Shown: positions 1 through 8,134, counted from the first letter of the stretch. The stretch is DNA of 64,000 bases from Streptomyces albireticuli (GCF_002192455.1 NZ_CP021744.1:3564001-3628000); one strand, 5' to 3'. The notes: a model not told the origin generated them from the sequence alone. Program-made: numbers and translations.

Positions 1-66
1 CTGTTCGACCTGGCCACCAGCGGCCGCCGCGTGAAGGGCTGGGAGCCCGGGGCGGAGGCGGCGTGA
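1..66 (+). CDS. C-terminal fragment of an unknown AICE protein
   Basis: An open frame enters from the left edge and stops at TGA 64-66, leaving 21 residues that end in GWEPGAEAA. The stop overlaps the ATG of the next gene (TGATG), the same tight packing seen through the rest of the element, so this is probably the 3' end of a co-transcribed element gene. Too little remains to name a function. Confidence 0.5.
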   Translation: MFDLATSGRRVKGWEPGAEAA

Positions 67-713
67 TGGACACCGTTCTCTCGCTGTCCGCGACGGCCGG
101 CCCGCTGCTGGCCGGCTGGTCCCTCCACGCCTGTCTGCTGCGTCGCCGGGCCCGTAGGGCGCGGTTCGACCCGCTGACGGCGCTGCCGGGCCGCGACCTG
201 TTCACCCACTGCGCGCGCCGTGACCTGCGGGCCCGGGGTGCGGTGGTGGTGATGGTGGACCTGGACGGGTTCAAGGACGTCAACGACACCCGCGGCCACG
301 CCGCGGGGGACGCGGTCCTGGCCTCTACCGGCGCCCGCTTGCAGAAATGGGCCGACTGGCACGCAGGCACCGCCGGAAGGCTGGGCGGGGACGAGTTCGC
401 CGCCACCGCCCTGATCCCCGACCCCCGGAACCTCGCCCCCGAGCTGGAAGCCCTGCATGCCGCGCTGCGGCGGCCGGTGCCCTTCCGGGGCTACGAGCTC
501 CTGGTCAGCGCGTCCATCGGCGCGTACGCCACCCCCTTCGGTCCCCCGGATCTGGGGGTGGCGCTGCGGCGGGCGGATGAGGCCATGTACGCGGCGAAGC
601 GCTTCGGTGGGGGCTGGGAGGTCGCGTACGGCCCGGTGCCGGAGATCACGACCACCAATGGCCGTCGCGCCGGCCGCCCCGGCACCGCACCCCGGACGGG
701 AGGCCCGCGATGA
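66..713 (+). CDS. Membrane-anchored GGDEF (diguanylate cyclase-like) protein
   Basis: 215 residues. A single hydrophobic segment (about residues 5-26) is followed by an Arg-rich stretch and a compact GGDEF domain. The expected landmarks are present: DPLTALPGR, the metal-site segment VDLDGFKDVND followed by GH and GD, and RLGGDEF. All suggest the active site could make cyclic di-GMP from two GTP. No receiver, PAS or EAL domain is attached. The ATG at 66 overlaps the preceding stop; a GTG three bases earlier is the alternative start. The stop overlaps the ATG of the next gene (ATGA). In Streptomyces c-di-GMP controls development through BldD, so an element-borne cyclase could affect when the host differentiates; that role is inference. 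Confidence 0.8.
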   Translation: MDTVLSLSATAGPLLAGWSLHACLLRRRARRARFDPLTALPGRDLFTHCARRDLRARGAVVVMVDLDGFKDVNDTRGHAAGDAVLASTGARLQKWADWHAGTAGRLGGDEFAATALIPDPRNLAPELEALHAALRRPVPFRGYELLVSASIGAYATPFGPPDLGVALRRADEAMYAAKRFGGGWEVAYGPVPEITTTNGRRAGRPGTAPRTGGPR

Positions 714-865
714 CCGCGCTCCGCCACCGCCTCTACCGCTGGTTCCACCCGCGCTCCTACCGGGCCGGGCAACTCGCCGAACAGCGCCACCAGCTCTACG
801 ACCCGCCGGTGCCCCCCGACTACCCTCGCGCCGTCGGCACGCCGTCCTCGGGGGGTGCGGCGTGA
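710..865 (+). CDS. Small basic AICE protein, unknown function
   Basis: 51 residues, starting MTALRHRLYRWFHPRSY and ending in a Gly/Ala tail. The N-terminal third is rich in Arg, His and aromatic residues; there is no membrane segment. The ATG overlaps the stop of the GGDEF gene (ATGA) and its own TGA overlaps the GTG of the next gene (GTGA). This translational coupling on both sides is the main evidence that so short a frame is real. I do not recognise the family. Confidence 0.55.
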   Translation: MTALRHRLYRWFHPRSYRAGQLAEQRHQLYDPPVPPDYPRAVGTPSSGGAA

Positions 866-1200
866 GCGCCTCGACCCTGGCCGCGCTGGACGCCCCGTTG
901 CTCGTGCTGCGGGTTTTCAGCGCGGAGTTCGCGCACCTCCCCGCCCCCACGCTGGGGATCTCCGCGATCGTCCCGGACCTGTTGGAGCTGTCCTTCCACG
1001 ATGACCTGGCCGGGTTCGAAGCGTGGCGTGCTGCCCTCGGATTCGCGCCTGAGTCCGTGGGCTACCACGAGCAGAGCGGTGGCCGCACCCGCGTCCTGAC
1101 GGCCCAGACCGGCTACGCCGGCGCCCAGGTGCGCCTGCTCGGGTACGCCGAGATCCCCGCCCGTGACGGGGGGCGTTCACGGCAGGGGGCCGGGCGGTGA
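862..1200 (+). CDS. AICE protein of unknown function
   Basis: 112 residues from a GTG that overlaps the previous stop (GTGA). The protein is soluble and mildly acidic in its middle part (PDLLELSFHDDLAGFEAW), with a short Arg/Gly-rich C-terminus and no recognisable motif. Its stop overlaps the GTG of the DUF2637 gene, again by four bases. It sits between a GGDEF protein and a Spd-type membrane protein, so a role in element maintenance or spread is possible but unproven. Confidence 0.6.
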   Translation: MSASTLAALDAPLLVLRVFSAEFAHLPAPTLGISAIVPDLLELSFHDDLAGFEAWRAALGFAPESVGYHEQSGGRTRVLTAQTGYAGAQVRLLGYAEIPARDGGRSRQGAGR

Positions 1201-2222
1201 ACGCTGATCAGGTCCGTTCAGCGGAACGTGCTCTGTCGGTGGGCATGTGGCTGATCGTCTTCGGCGCCATGCTCTACTCGATCCTCACCGTCACCCCGCT
1301 CATGGCGTCCCACACCCCGGACGCCTGGGACTGGACGGCCCCGATCCTGCCACTCGTGGTGGATGCCGCCGTGGTGATCGTGGTCTGGCTCGACTCCGCC
1401 CTCGCCCGCCTGGGCGGGTCCGGCGGCCGGTGGCCGACCGCGCTGCGGTGGATGACCGGCACCATGACACTCGCCCTGAACATCGGGGACTCCGCGCTGC
1501 TCACGGACATGGTCGGCGTGGCCGTCCACGCGGTGGCGCCCCTGCTCCTGATCGTCACCGCAGAGACCGGGCTGGCCTACCGGCGGGCCATCGCCGCCGC
1601 CGTGAACGCCCTGGAGGCCCGGCAGCGGGCCGAGCGCGAAGCGGTGCGAAAGGCCGCTGAGGATCAGGTGGAGGCGGCCGCTCGTCGGGAGCGGGAGCAG
1701 CGCGAGCATGACGCGCGGCTTGCTCGTGAACAGCGGGAGCACGATGCCCAGGTCGACCGTGAACGCCGTGAACACCAGGCCCAGCTGGCCCGCGAACAGG
1801 GCGAGCGGGAGGAGCGGGCGCGGCGGGAGGCGCGGGAGCTCGCGGAGGCGCGGGAGGCGCGGGAGCGGGACGAGGCTGAACGCCGTGAACAGGAGCGTGC
1901 ACAGCAGCAGCGCGAGCGTGAACGCCGTGAACGCGAGAGCGCCGAGCGGCGGGCCCGCGAAGAGCGGGAGCGCACTGCGCGTGAACGCCGTGAACACCAG
2001 GAGCGGGCCCAGCGGGCCGAGCGTGAACGGGCCGCCCTGCTGGCCACCGGCCCGGCCACCGAGAGGCAATCGGAGGAACGGGCCCGCAAGGTCGTCCGCG
2101 CGGCCTTCGACGCCGGCTTGCCCGTGCGGACCGCGGCTGAGCTGACGGGCTGGTCCACCGGCTGGATCTCCACCCGCTACCAAGAACTCCGCGACCACCC
2201 CGCCACTGAGGCCCTTGTCTGA
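1197..2222 (+). CDS. DUF2637 membrane protein with long coiled coil (Spd-type spread protein)
   Basis: 341 residues from GTG 1197. The N-terminal half (about 15-135) has four hydrophobic segments of the DUF2637 type, common in actinomycete plasmids and AICEs and often annotated as Spd or SpdB2-like. From about residue 140 to 285 it becomes an uninterrupted Glu/Arg/Gln-rich coiled coil full of ERREH-like units. The last 50 residues look like a helix-turn-helix (VRTAAELTGWSTGWIS). Spd proteins help a transferred element spread from septum to septum through recipient mycelium; that role is inferred here. The coiled-coil part carries repeated DNA (cgtgaacgccgtgaac at about 1757, 1917 and 1980). 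Confidence 0.75.
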   Translation: MNADQVRSAERALSVGMWLIVFGAMLYSILTVTPLMASHTPDAWDWTAPILPLVVDAAVVIVVWLDSALARLGGSGGRWPTALRWMTGTMTLALNIGDSALLTDMVGVAVHAVAPLLLIVTAETGLAYRRAIAAAVNALEARQRAEREAVRKAAEDQVEAAARREREQREHDARLAREQREHDAQVDRERREHQAQLAREQGEREERARREARELAEAREARERDEAERREQERAQQQRERERRERESAERRAREERERTARERREHQERAQRAERERAALLATGPATERQSEERARKVVRAAFDAGLPVRTAAELTGWSTGWISTRYQELRDHPATEALV

Positions 2223-2595
2223 TGGCCGTGCGCTTCTACGACCCCACCGGGGCCCGGCACGGCATCCCCACGTATCCGTGGAGTCTGGCGCCGGACGGCC
2301 TGGCCACCCGCCGCCAGCTCCGGGACCAGGGCTTACGCCCGGGCGGGCAGGAGATCGCCGCCCAGGTCATGTGGTTCAACCCCGGCGGGGCGGGGTGCGG
2401 GTCGCGTACCTCTACCCCGTCGCGAGGGCGAAGCAGGTTCGCCCGATGACCCCCGCGAAGTGGGAGGCGCTCGCCAAAGCGATGCGTGCCTGCCGGACAT
2501 GCCTCGTCTGCCGCAATGACGCTGGTTACTGCATCCCGTCCTCGCTCGGGATGTGTGTGACCTGCGCCTACTCCGAGGAACAGTGCGCCGCTTGA
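2222..2595 (+). pseudogene. RRQL-type AICE protein, split by a -1 frame change
   Basis: The first frame starts at ATG 2222 (TGATG overlap) and reads MAVRFYDPTGARHG, then TRRQLRDQGLRPGGQ, the hallmark of small proteins found beside traB in many AICEs. It then runs into a non-family tail and stops at 2449. The expected continuation (RGGVRVAYLYPVARAKQVRPMT and a Cys-rich end with CRTCLVC and CVTC) is in the -1 frame and stops at 2595. The switch falls in a G/C-rich run near 2385-2400. The first-frame TGA (2447-2449) overlaps an ATG (2446) in the second frame, so a coupled 49-residue product is also possible. A single-base deletion, a sequencing error or programmed slippage would each explain it. 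Codon 38 is TTA. Confidence 0.65.
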
Positions 2596-2621
2596 TCCGT
2601 CCCGAGATTTGGAGATCAGCA

Positions 2622-2864
2622 GTGACGACCCAGACCAGCCCGAGCGGTGCGCGGAGCGTGCAGCCGCAGGGTTCCTACCACTGGATCATGACCGTGGAGC
2701 TTCCGGGCCGTATGGCCAAGACTTTGTACGGCACGTGGTCGCCGCCGGCCGGTGCGTCCCGGCACGACGTGTTCATGGCCATCAAGCAGGAGATGGCCGC
2801 CGACGACCCCGAGTTGGGCCGCGCGAACGTGATGTTCTTCGCGCTGGAGCCCAACCAGCTCTGA
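2622..2864 (+). CDS. Small mobile-element protein, unknown function
   Basis: 80 residues from GTG 2622, with GGAG at 2611-2614 as the ribosome site. The protein has a polar N-terminus (TTQTSPSGARSVQPQGSYHW) followed by a compact part with YGTWSPPAG and MAIKQEMAADDPELG. There is no membrane segment. It resembles the small soluble proteins usually found in the Spd region of AICEs, but I cannot assign a function. Confidence 0.65.
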   Translation: MTTQTSPSGARSVQPQGSYHWIMTVELPGRMAKTLYGTWSPPAGASRHDVFMAIKQEMAADDPELGRANVMFFALEPNQL

Positions 2865-2878
2865 CCTGGAGGTTCGCG

Positions 2879-3190
2879 GTGAAGCTCCGCCATTTCCGTC
2901 TCATAGGCGCGTCCCTCGTGGGCGCGTCCGTCGCCTGGACGGCCGCGTCACGCCTGCACTCCTACGACGTGCCTGCGGCGCTGACCATGGCGTGCTCGCT
3001 GGCGCTGTTCGCCAACGTCATGGCGGCGATCAACCACGTGGTTGAGGTCGCGTTCTCGACCACGCACCGGTGCCGCGTGCCCGGCTGTCATTTCCGCGTC
3101 CGCCTTCCCGACGCGGATGCGGTGGAGAGCCGCCGGTGGCAGGAGGCTGCCGCCGCGCACCCCGCCCACGATCCGGCCCGTCTGGGCTGA
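2879..3190 (+). CDS. Small Spd-like membrane protein with Cys/His motif
   Basis: 103 residues from GTG 2879, preceded by GGAGG at 2868-2872. Two hydrophobic helices (about 8-25 and 33-55) are followed by a cytoplasmic tail with CRVPGC and two late histidines (AAAHPAH), a possible metal site. A charged segment ESRRWQEAA lies between them. This layout occurs in element-encoded Spd proteins. It lies 14 bases after the preceding gene and ahead of a hairpin, so it may close a sub-operon. Confidence 0.65.
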   Translation: MKLRHFRLIGASLVGASVAWTAASRLHSYDVPAALTMACSLALFANVMAAINHVVEVAFSTTHRCRVPGCHFRVRLPDADAVESRRWQEAAAAHPAHDPARLG

Positions 3191-3210
3191 CCCCCTGAGC
3201 ACACTGTTGT

Positions 3211-3249
3211 GGCGCCCCGGCCCGCTTCCTAGGGCTCGGCCGGGGCGCC
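3211..3249 (+). terminator. Hairpin between two Spd-region genes
   Basis: Perfect 12-bp stem (GGCGCCCCGGCC at 3211-3222 with its complement at 3238-3249) and a 15-base loop. There is no U tract, as is usual in Streptomyces. It lies 20 bases after a stop codon and 30 bases before the next start, so it could be an attenuator inside the transfer operon. Confidence 0.5.
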
Positions 3250-3279
3250 TTCGTGCACTCCCGAAGGGAGCAAGTACCA

Positions 3280-5493
3280 GTGTCTGATACCAACCTGAAG
3301 GTTCCGCAAGTACCTGAGGCTCCCCCGCCGAAGCGGAAGCAGTCTCCGCCCGTGGACCCGCCGGAGGTGGGCGCCGGGGCGGAGGGTGGTCTGGCGGTTC
3401 CGATCGAAGTGACGGTCACCCAGGCTGAGCAGGACACCGGCCCGGCCCGTGGACGTTCTTCACGTGGTGCGGTGCGGGTCTTGCCCGCGGCGGTGTTCGG
3501 TGTGGAAGCGCTCTCGACAGGGTCGGTCGCCCTCTACACCGCGACCGGTGTGGTCGGCACTGCTGCGGCGGGGGCGGTGGTGGCTTCGGCCGCCACGGCC
3601 GCCGCCGTGGTCCGGGCCCGGTCCGGGCGCCGGTCCGGCAGCGGGTTGTACCGGTCCGGCGGCCGTGAGCGCCCCTGGCGTGGTGCGGGCCGCGGCTCCA
3701 CCTGGGGCCCGGCGTCCCGTGGTGGGGCGTCGGGCGGGTGGGGTGCCGGTTCTGGGCGGGGGCGGCGCCGTGCGTCGTCCGGGCGCGGGGGTCTGCTGGC
3801 CTCTGGTGGTTCCCGCTCTGGTCTGCTGGGCCGCCACGGCCGGCGGGGCCCGGGGCTCTCCTCCGGCAGTACCGGGACGAGTGGCGGCCGTGGTGCCGCG
3901 ACCAGCACCGGTACACGCTCATCGTCGGCAAAGAGGCCCGGGTCCGGGTCCGGGGCGGTCGGGTCTTGGGGCCGTCAGGGCGGGGCCGGGCGTGGCCGCG
4001 GCGCGGCCGGTTCGTCGGGGCTTCTTGGCGGTCTCGGTGGATCCCGTGGGGCGTCGGGCCGGGGGCCGGGGCGGCGCGGGCCGGGATTCGGCGGCGGCCG
4101 CAACGGCGGCGGTGGTCGGGGCGGGTCGGGCCTTTCCGGCAGGTTCGGCGGCTTCGGCCGGGGCCGTCGTTCTGGTGGTGGTAGGTCGAGCCGGGGGCCC
4201 CAGACGGGCGCCGGTACGAGCGGGGGTCTGTCGCCGCGTGGTTCCAGGGCTGCGGCCGGGGGTGGTGGTCGTGTGCGGTCGACGCTGCGGGCTGCGCTCT
4301 CCCGGGCGCGCCGCGGCGGGTCGTTGCTGAAGGGCGCGGGTCAGAAGCTGTCCGGCGCGGCCGGGAGCGTGCTGCGGTCCCCGGCGGTGTCGTCGGTGCG
4401 GGAGCGGATCCGTACGGCGCGCCGGGCCGCGGCCAAGCGTGGCCGGGCGGCGGTGCCGTTCGTGCTGCGCGCCGTCGGCGCCGGGATCGCCGCTGGTGCG
4501 GCCGGTCTCGCGGCCGCGGTCTGCGCTCTGCCTCTGGCCGCGGTGGCCGCGGCCACCGGTGGGGTGCTGCGGCGGCTGGGCCTGGTACGGCGCGGGCGGG
4601 TGTGGGGTTCCCGGTTAGCCACATGGCCTCGTGCCGTGGCGGGGCGGGTGTGGCGGCGGCTGATGGGCCGCGCCCGCCGCAAGTACGACGACGCCACCGG
4701 TCGCCGGGACGTGCAGACCGATTTCGAAGAGCCGACCCGCCGCCCCACCCAACCCTCCAAGGGAGGTTCCCTCATGACGACCACGAACAGTCCGTCGCGG
4801 TTCGCGCTGGCGACGGAGGCCATCCGCACCGCCTACGCCTCCTACGAGCCGCCGAACATGATCAGTGTGGTGGCCGAGTACAAGGGGCTGCCGGAGGGGC
4901 TGGCCCACGCGGCGGAACCGCTGCGACGCCTGGCCCTGAACACCGCGGGCAGCTACCCGGCCGATCAGCGGCTGGCGGATCAGATCACCCTGGTCTACCT
5001 GCTGATGCACCAGGCGGTGGAGAAGGCGCAGGAGATCTTGCCGCTGATGCTCCGCCTCCACGAACACGATCTCCTGCGGTACACCGCACCGCGCACCAAT
5101 GAGCAGATGTGGAACATCGGTGAAGTGCGGCCGGGCGGGGATCACGTGCTGGGCCCGTCGCTGTTCCAGCGGGCGTGTGAGGAGGCGTCGGCGGCCTACG
5201 CGCAGTACTTCCCGGAGAAGATGATGCAGGTCGGCGTCGAGTACGCGGGCGTCCCGGCCGGGCTGGAGAACGTGGCCGCGGCCGTCGGGCATCTGTCGGC
5301 GAAGTCCGCCGAGGTCTACCCCGTGGAGCAGCCGATCGCGGAGGCGGTCCGTGAGGTCCACGTGCTGCTGGTGCGGGCGGCCGCGGCCGCCGAGGAGCTG
5401 TTCCCGATGTTCCGGCGCCTGCACGCGAAAGACATCCAGCGCCACGAGAACCCCCGCAACGGCCCCCAGGGCGAATCCCTGTGGGACGTCTGA
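3280..5493 (+). CDS. Large Gly/Arg/Ser-rich membrane protein with duplicated C-terminal domain (Spd-like)
   Basis: 737 residues from GTG 3280 (GAAGGGAG at 3263-3270; GTG 3253 is possible). Order: Pro-rich N-terminus; hydrophobic segment (about 65-105); about 200 residues of Gly/Arg/Ser low complexity; a second hydrophobic block (FVLRAVGAGIAAGAAG, around 400-430); a basic linker; then about 240 ordinary residues. That last part holds two diverged copies of one domain of about 105 residues, each running from a Y-P-E-MM/NM-like start (YEPPNM; YFPEKM) through SYPADQ/VYPVEQ and a RLH-D motif to a WN/WD end. A strong GGGAGG at 4761-4766 precedes ATG 4774, so a separate 239-residue protein may also be made in the same frame. 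The stop overlaps the traB ATG. Confidence 0.7.
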   Translation: MSDTNLKVPQVPEAPPPKRKQSPPVDPPEVGAGAEGGLAVPIEVTVTQAEQDTGPARGRSSRGAVRVLPAAVFGVEALSTGSVALYTATGVVGTAAAGAVVASAATAAAVVRARSGRRSGSGLYRSGGRERPWRGAGRGSTWGPASRGGASGGWGAGSGRGRRRASSGRGGLLASGGSRSGLLGRHGRRGPGLSSGSTGTSGGRGAATSTGTRSSSAKRPGSGSGAVGSWGRQGGAGRGRGAAGSSGLLGGLGGSRGASGRGPGRRGPGFGGGRNGGGGRGGSGLSGRFGGFGRGRRSGGGRSSRGPQTGAGTSGGLSPRGSRAAAGGGGRVRSTLRAALSRARRGGSLLKGAGQKLSGAAGSVLRSPAVSSVRERIRTARRAAAKRGRAAVPFVLRAVGAGIAAGAAGLAAAVCALPLAAVAAATGGVLRRLGLVRRGRVWGSRLATWPRAVAGRVWRRLMGRARRKYDDATGRRDVQTDFEEPTRRPTQPSKGGSLMTTTNSPSRFALATEAIRTAYASYEPPNMISVVAEYKGLPEGLAHAAEPLRRLALNTAGSYPADQRLADQITLVYLLMHQAVEKAQEILPLMLRLHEHDLLRYTAPRTNEQMWNIGEVRPGGDHVLGPSLFQRACEEASAAYAQYFPEKMMQVGVEYAGVPAGLENVAAAVGHLSAKSAEVYPVEQPIAEAVREVHVLLVRAAAAAEELFPMFRRLHAKDIQRHENPRNGPQGESLWDV

Positions 5494-7673
5494 TGGCCAA
5501 GACCACGGTGCCCCTGGACTGGGGCTGGAACCTCACGCCCGCGGCCGCCGCCACGATGGCGGCCGGCGGCGCCTACACCCTGGCGACCGTCGGCGGGGCC
5601 GCCGGGCTCCCGCCCGGGTATGCCGTCCTGGCGGGGGCTGCCGGCGCCACCGCTCAGGGCATCGTCGACACGGTCCGGCGACGGCCCTTCGGCCACGCGG
5701 TGACGCGCTGCGCGGGGTGGCTTGCGGCCACCGGATGGAGCGCGGCCACCCTCACCGATCACACCGCCCTGACCTGGCAGACCACCGGATGGTGGGGCGC
5801 GGGCACGACGGCGGCCGTCGTCCTGGCCCGTGGGCTGGCCACGGCCGAGGACACCGCCCGCAGCGAGCGCACCGAACGGCGCCTCCAGCGCTGGGCCAAC
5901 GGGCAGGCAGCCCAGTGGACCGAACGCCTGACCCGCCTTTTCCGGCTCGAAGGGCACGTGGTGGAAGGAGTCAAGGCCTGGCCCGCAGAGGTGGGTTACA
6001 CCGTCCTGGTGCGGATGCCCTCCACCACCCCGGACCTTCCGCCGGACGCGGACCGCAAGCTCGCCGTCGACCTGCGCCTGCCCCGCGGCGGCGGGGTCCA
6101 GGTACTCGACGGCCTGACCTACGGCCAGCTCCAGATCCGCGTCACCGCCCAAGACGTCCTGGCCGCGACCCTGCCCTACCCCGAGGACACCTCGGTGACC
6201 AGCATCAACGACCCCTTGGAACTGGGCCTGTTCCCGGATGGCACCACCGCCGGCCCGACCCTGCTCAACGCGTGCGCGGTCATGGTCGGACAGGTCGAGT
6301 CCGGCAAGTCGAACACGATCAACGCCACCAACGCCTCCGTACTCCGGACCGACGATGCGGTGCTCTTCCATATCGACGTCACCGGTGCCGGGATCTCCCT
6401 GCCCTGGCTGCGCTGCTGGGCCGTCGACGGCACCGCGGACGTGCCGCTGGTGGACTGGACCGCGGACACCGTCGAAGAAGCGCACATCATGGTCGATTTC
6501 GCGATCGCCGCGATCGCCGCCCGCAAGTCCGGCTACCAGGACCTGATGGAGTCCGTCGACGACGACAAGATCCCCGTCTCCCCGGACCTCCCGGCGATCC
6601 TGATCATCGGGGACGAGGTAGCGGAGCTCCCCCCGAAACTCATGGAGAAGATCGACAGCATCGTCAACACCGGCCGCGCGGCCCGCGTCCGCTACCTCGG
6701 ATGCGGCCTGCGCGCCACCCAGGACGTGATCACCGCCGCCCAGAAAAAGCAATCGCGCGTCCGGATCGGCATGCGGGTCTCCGGCCCCGAAGAGCTGCAC
6801 TTCCTCTTCCCCTCCGGCGGCGCCCGCCTGGACCCCAAGCAGACCCCGCACAAGGGATCAGGGTTCATCTCCTACCCCGACGCCGACGACGTCGACCGCG
6901 ACCCCGAGCCGTTCAAGAGCTACCGGATCACCCCCAAGCAGATCAACGCCCTCGGCCCCCAGCTCGCCGCCCGACGCCCCACCCTGGACGCGCTCACCCT
7001 CGGCACCGGCCCCGGCCGCTACTACGCCTCACGCTGGGCCCGCATCCTGCCCCGCCTCTACAAGGACAAGAAGCTCAGCACCGCCACCCACCCCTACACC
7101 GCCATGCCCCCGCTCCACCCGCCACTGAACGACTTCGGCATCCCCGACACCACCGGCCCCGCAGCCAAACAGCAGCCGGGGGCGAACCAGGGCGGGGCGG
7201 CGGGAGCGGGGACCGCGCCTGCCGGGCGCGTCGCCGGAGACACCCTGGCCGGCATGCTCGACGCCGCCCGCCGGCAAGCCACCCAGCACACCGCCGCCCA
7301 CGATGCCGCAGCCGGGGCCGGGGCGGTGGCGGGAGTGGGGGCGGAGGGCGAGGGCAGCAACGTCATCCGGGCCCGCTTCGGAGGCCCCGGGCAGAGCAGC
7401 GGCCCCACCGATCAGAGCGCGGCCGTGCCCCCGCTCCTCCTCGACGCCCACCGGGCACTGTCCGACGCTCCCGGCGGCCGCCTGCACACCGCCGACCTTG
7501 CTGACGCCCTCGGCACCACCGCCCAGGCCCTCGGCAACGAGCTCGGCAGCATCCTGCGCGCCGTCGGCGTCACCCGGCCGGGCGCCGGAACCGTCCGGAT
7601 CCCCGGCAGCGAACCCAAATCCGGCTACCTCGTCGAGACCCTCACCGAGGCCATCGAGAAGTACCGAGAGTAA
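5493..7673 (+). CDS. traB: Conjugal DNA translocase, TraB/FtsK-SpoIIIE type
   Basis: 726 residues from ATG 5493, overlapping the previous stop (TGATG). The N-terminus has hydrophobic segments (about 20-50 and 90-110). The motor domain has Walker A GQVESGKS (about 265-272) and Walker B ILIIGDE (about 369-375), followed by an FtsK-like arginine-rich core. A linker precedes a C-terminal winged-helix-like domain (about 645-726, LHTADLADALGTTAQALG), in the place where TraB/FtsK proteins carry their DNA-recognition domain. Streptomyces TraB alone moves unprocessed double-stranded DNA between hyphae. A repeat cluster directly downstream is a candidate for its recognition locus. It is the transfer gene of this element. 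Confidence 0.88.
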   Translation: MAKTTVPLDWGWNLTPAAAATMAAGGAYTLATVGGAAGLPPGYAVLAGAAGATAQGIVDTVRRRPFGHAVTRCAGWLAATGWSAATLTDHTALTWQTTGWWGAGTTAAVVLARGLATAEDTARSERTERRLQRWANGQAAQWTERLTRLFRLEGHVVEGVKAWPAEVGYTVLVRMPSTTPDLPPDADRKLAVDLRLPRGGGVQVLDGLTYGQLQIRVTAQDVLAATLPYPEDTSVTSINDPLELGLFPDGTTAGPTLLNACAVMVGQVESGKSNTINATNASVLRTDDAVLFHIDVTGAGISLPWLRCWAVDGTADVPLVDWTADTVEEAHIMVDFAIAAIAARKSGYQDLMESVDDDKIPVSPDLPAILIIGDEVAELPPKLMEKIDSIVNTGRAARVRYLGCGLRATQDVITAAQKKQSRVRIGMRVSGPEELHFLFPSGGARLDPKQTPHKGSGFISYPDADDVDRDPEPFKSYRITPKQINALGPQLAARRPTLDALTLGTGPGRYYASRWARILPRLYKDKKLSTATHPYTAMPPLHPPLNDFGIPDTTGPAAKQQPGANQGGAAGAGTAPAGRVAGDTLAGMLDAARRQATQHTAAHDAAAGAGAVAGVGAEGEGSNVIRARFGGPGQSSGPTDQSAAVPPLLLDAHRALSDAPGGRLHTADLADALGTTAQALGNELGSILRAVGVTRPGAGTVRIPGSEPKSGYLVETLTEAIEKYRE

Positions 7674-7685
7674 CCAGACGGGCCC

Positions 7686-7873
7686 GGGTGGGCCCACACA
7701 CACCGGCCCACCCGGGGCCCACACACCACCGGGTGGGCCCACACATCCTGTGTGACCCCCTGACCTGCACGGGTGGGCCGGGTGGGCCCACACAAACCCG
7801 CCCCGGGAACGCCCCGGAACCGCCCTCAGAAGCCGCTCCTGGGCCTTCCCCGGGCTGGCGGGTGGGCCCACCC
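7686..7873 (+). repeat. GGGTGGGCCCAC repeat cluster, candidate clt / TraB recognition locus
   Basis: Three exact copies of the 15-mer GGGTGGGCCCACACA lie at 7686-7700, 7731-7745 and 7780-7794, with a partial copy at 7771-7779 and a related GGGGCCCACACAC near 7714-7726. A fourth core (GGGTGGGCCCACCC) lies at 7860-7873. The core GTGGGCCCAC is a perfect palindrome. The cluster begins 13 bases after traB and fills the 250-base gap to the next gene. In Streptomyces plasmids the cis-acting locus of transfer (clt) carries short repeats bound by the TraB winged helix and lies by traB. The assignment here rests on position and repeat structure only. Confidence 0.55.
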
Positions 7874-7923
7874 GGGGCCGTCACACACCGTGCACACCAC
7901 CACGCGCCCCGAGGGAGCCCCCT

Positions 7924-8118
7924 ATGGCCGTCTCGCTCTCCGCCGTCGTCGTCCTCGGCATCATCACCGTCTTCCTCCTGCGCTCCCGCACCGTCGGGAC
8001 CGGCGCCGCACTCGTGCTCTTCCTCTTCGGCTTCTTCACCGCCGGCACCGGCGCCGCCGAACCCATCACCCGCATGTGCGCCGCCCTCCTCCACACCATC
8101 CCCAGCCTCACCTCCTGA
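7924..8118 (+). CDS. Small two-helix membrane protein (SpdA-like)
   Basis: 64 residues from ATG 7924, preceded by GAGGGAG (7911-7917). Nearly the whole protein is hydrophobic: helix 1 about 3-20, helix 2 about 26-44, then a short tail with a single Cys. Small proteins of this sort downstream of traB in AICEs are annotated SpdA or SpdC. It is the first gene after the candidate clt repeats. Confidence 0.65.
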   Translation: MAVSLSAVVVLGIITVFLLRSRTVGTGAALVLFLFGFFTAGTGAAEPITRMCAALLHTIPSLTS

Positions 8119-8134
8119 CAGGAGATCACCCGTC

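Noticed and set aside
3738..4184. Alternative frame in the Gly-rich part of the Spd-like gene
   Set aside because: It has a few normal-looking residues, but both ends of the long frame (3280-5493) look like real protein and the alternative has no ribosome site.
7686..7873. GGGTGGGCCCAC cluster considered as CRISPR or terminators only
   Set aside because: Spacing is irregular and units too short for CRISPR; exact direct repeats by traB fit a recognition locus better than a plain terminator.
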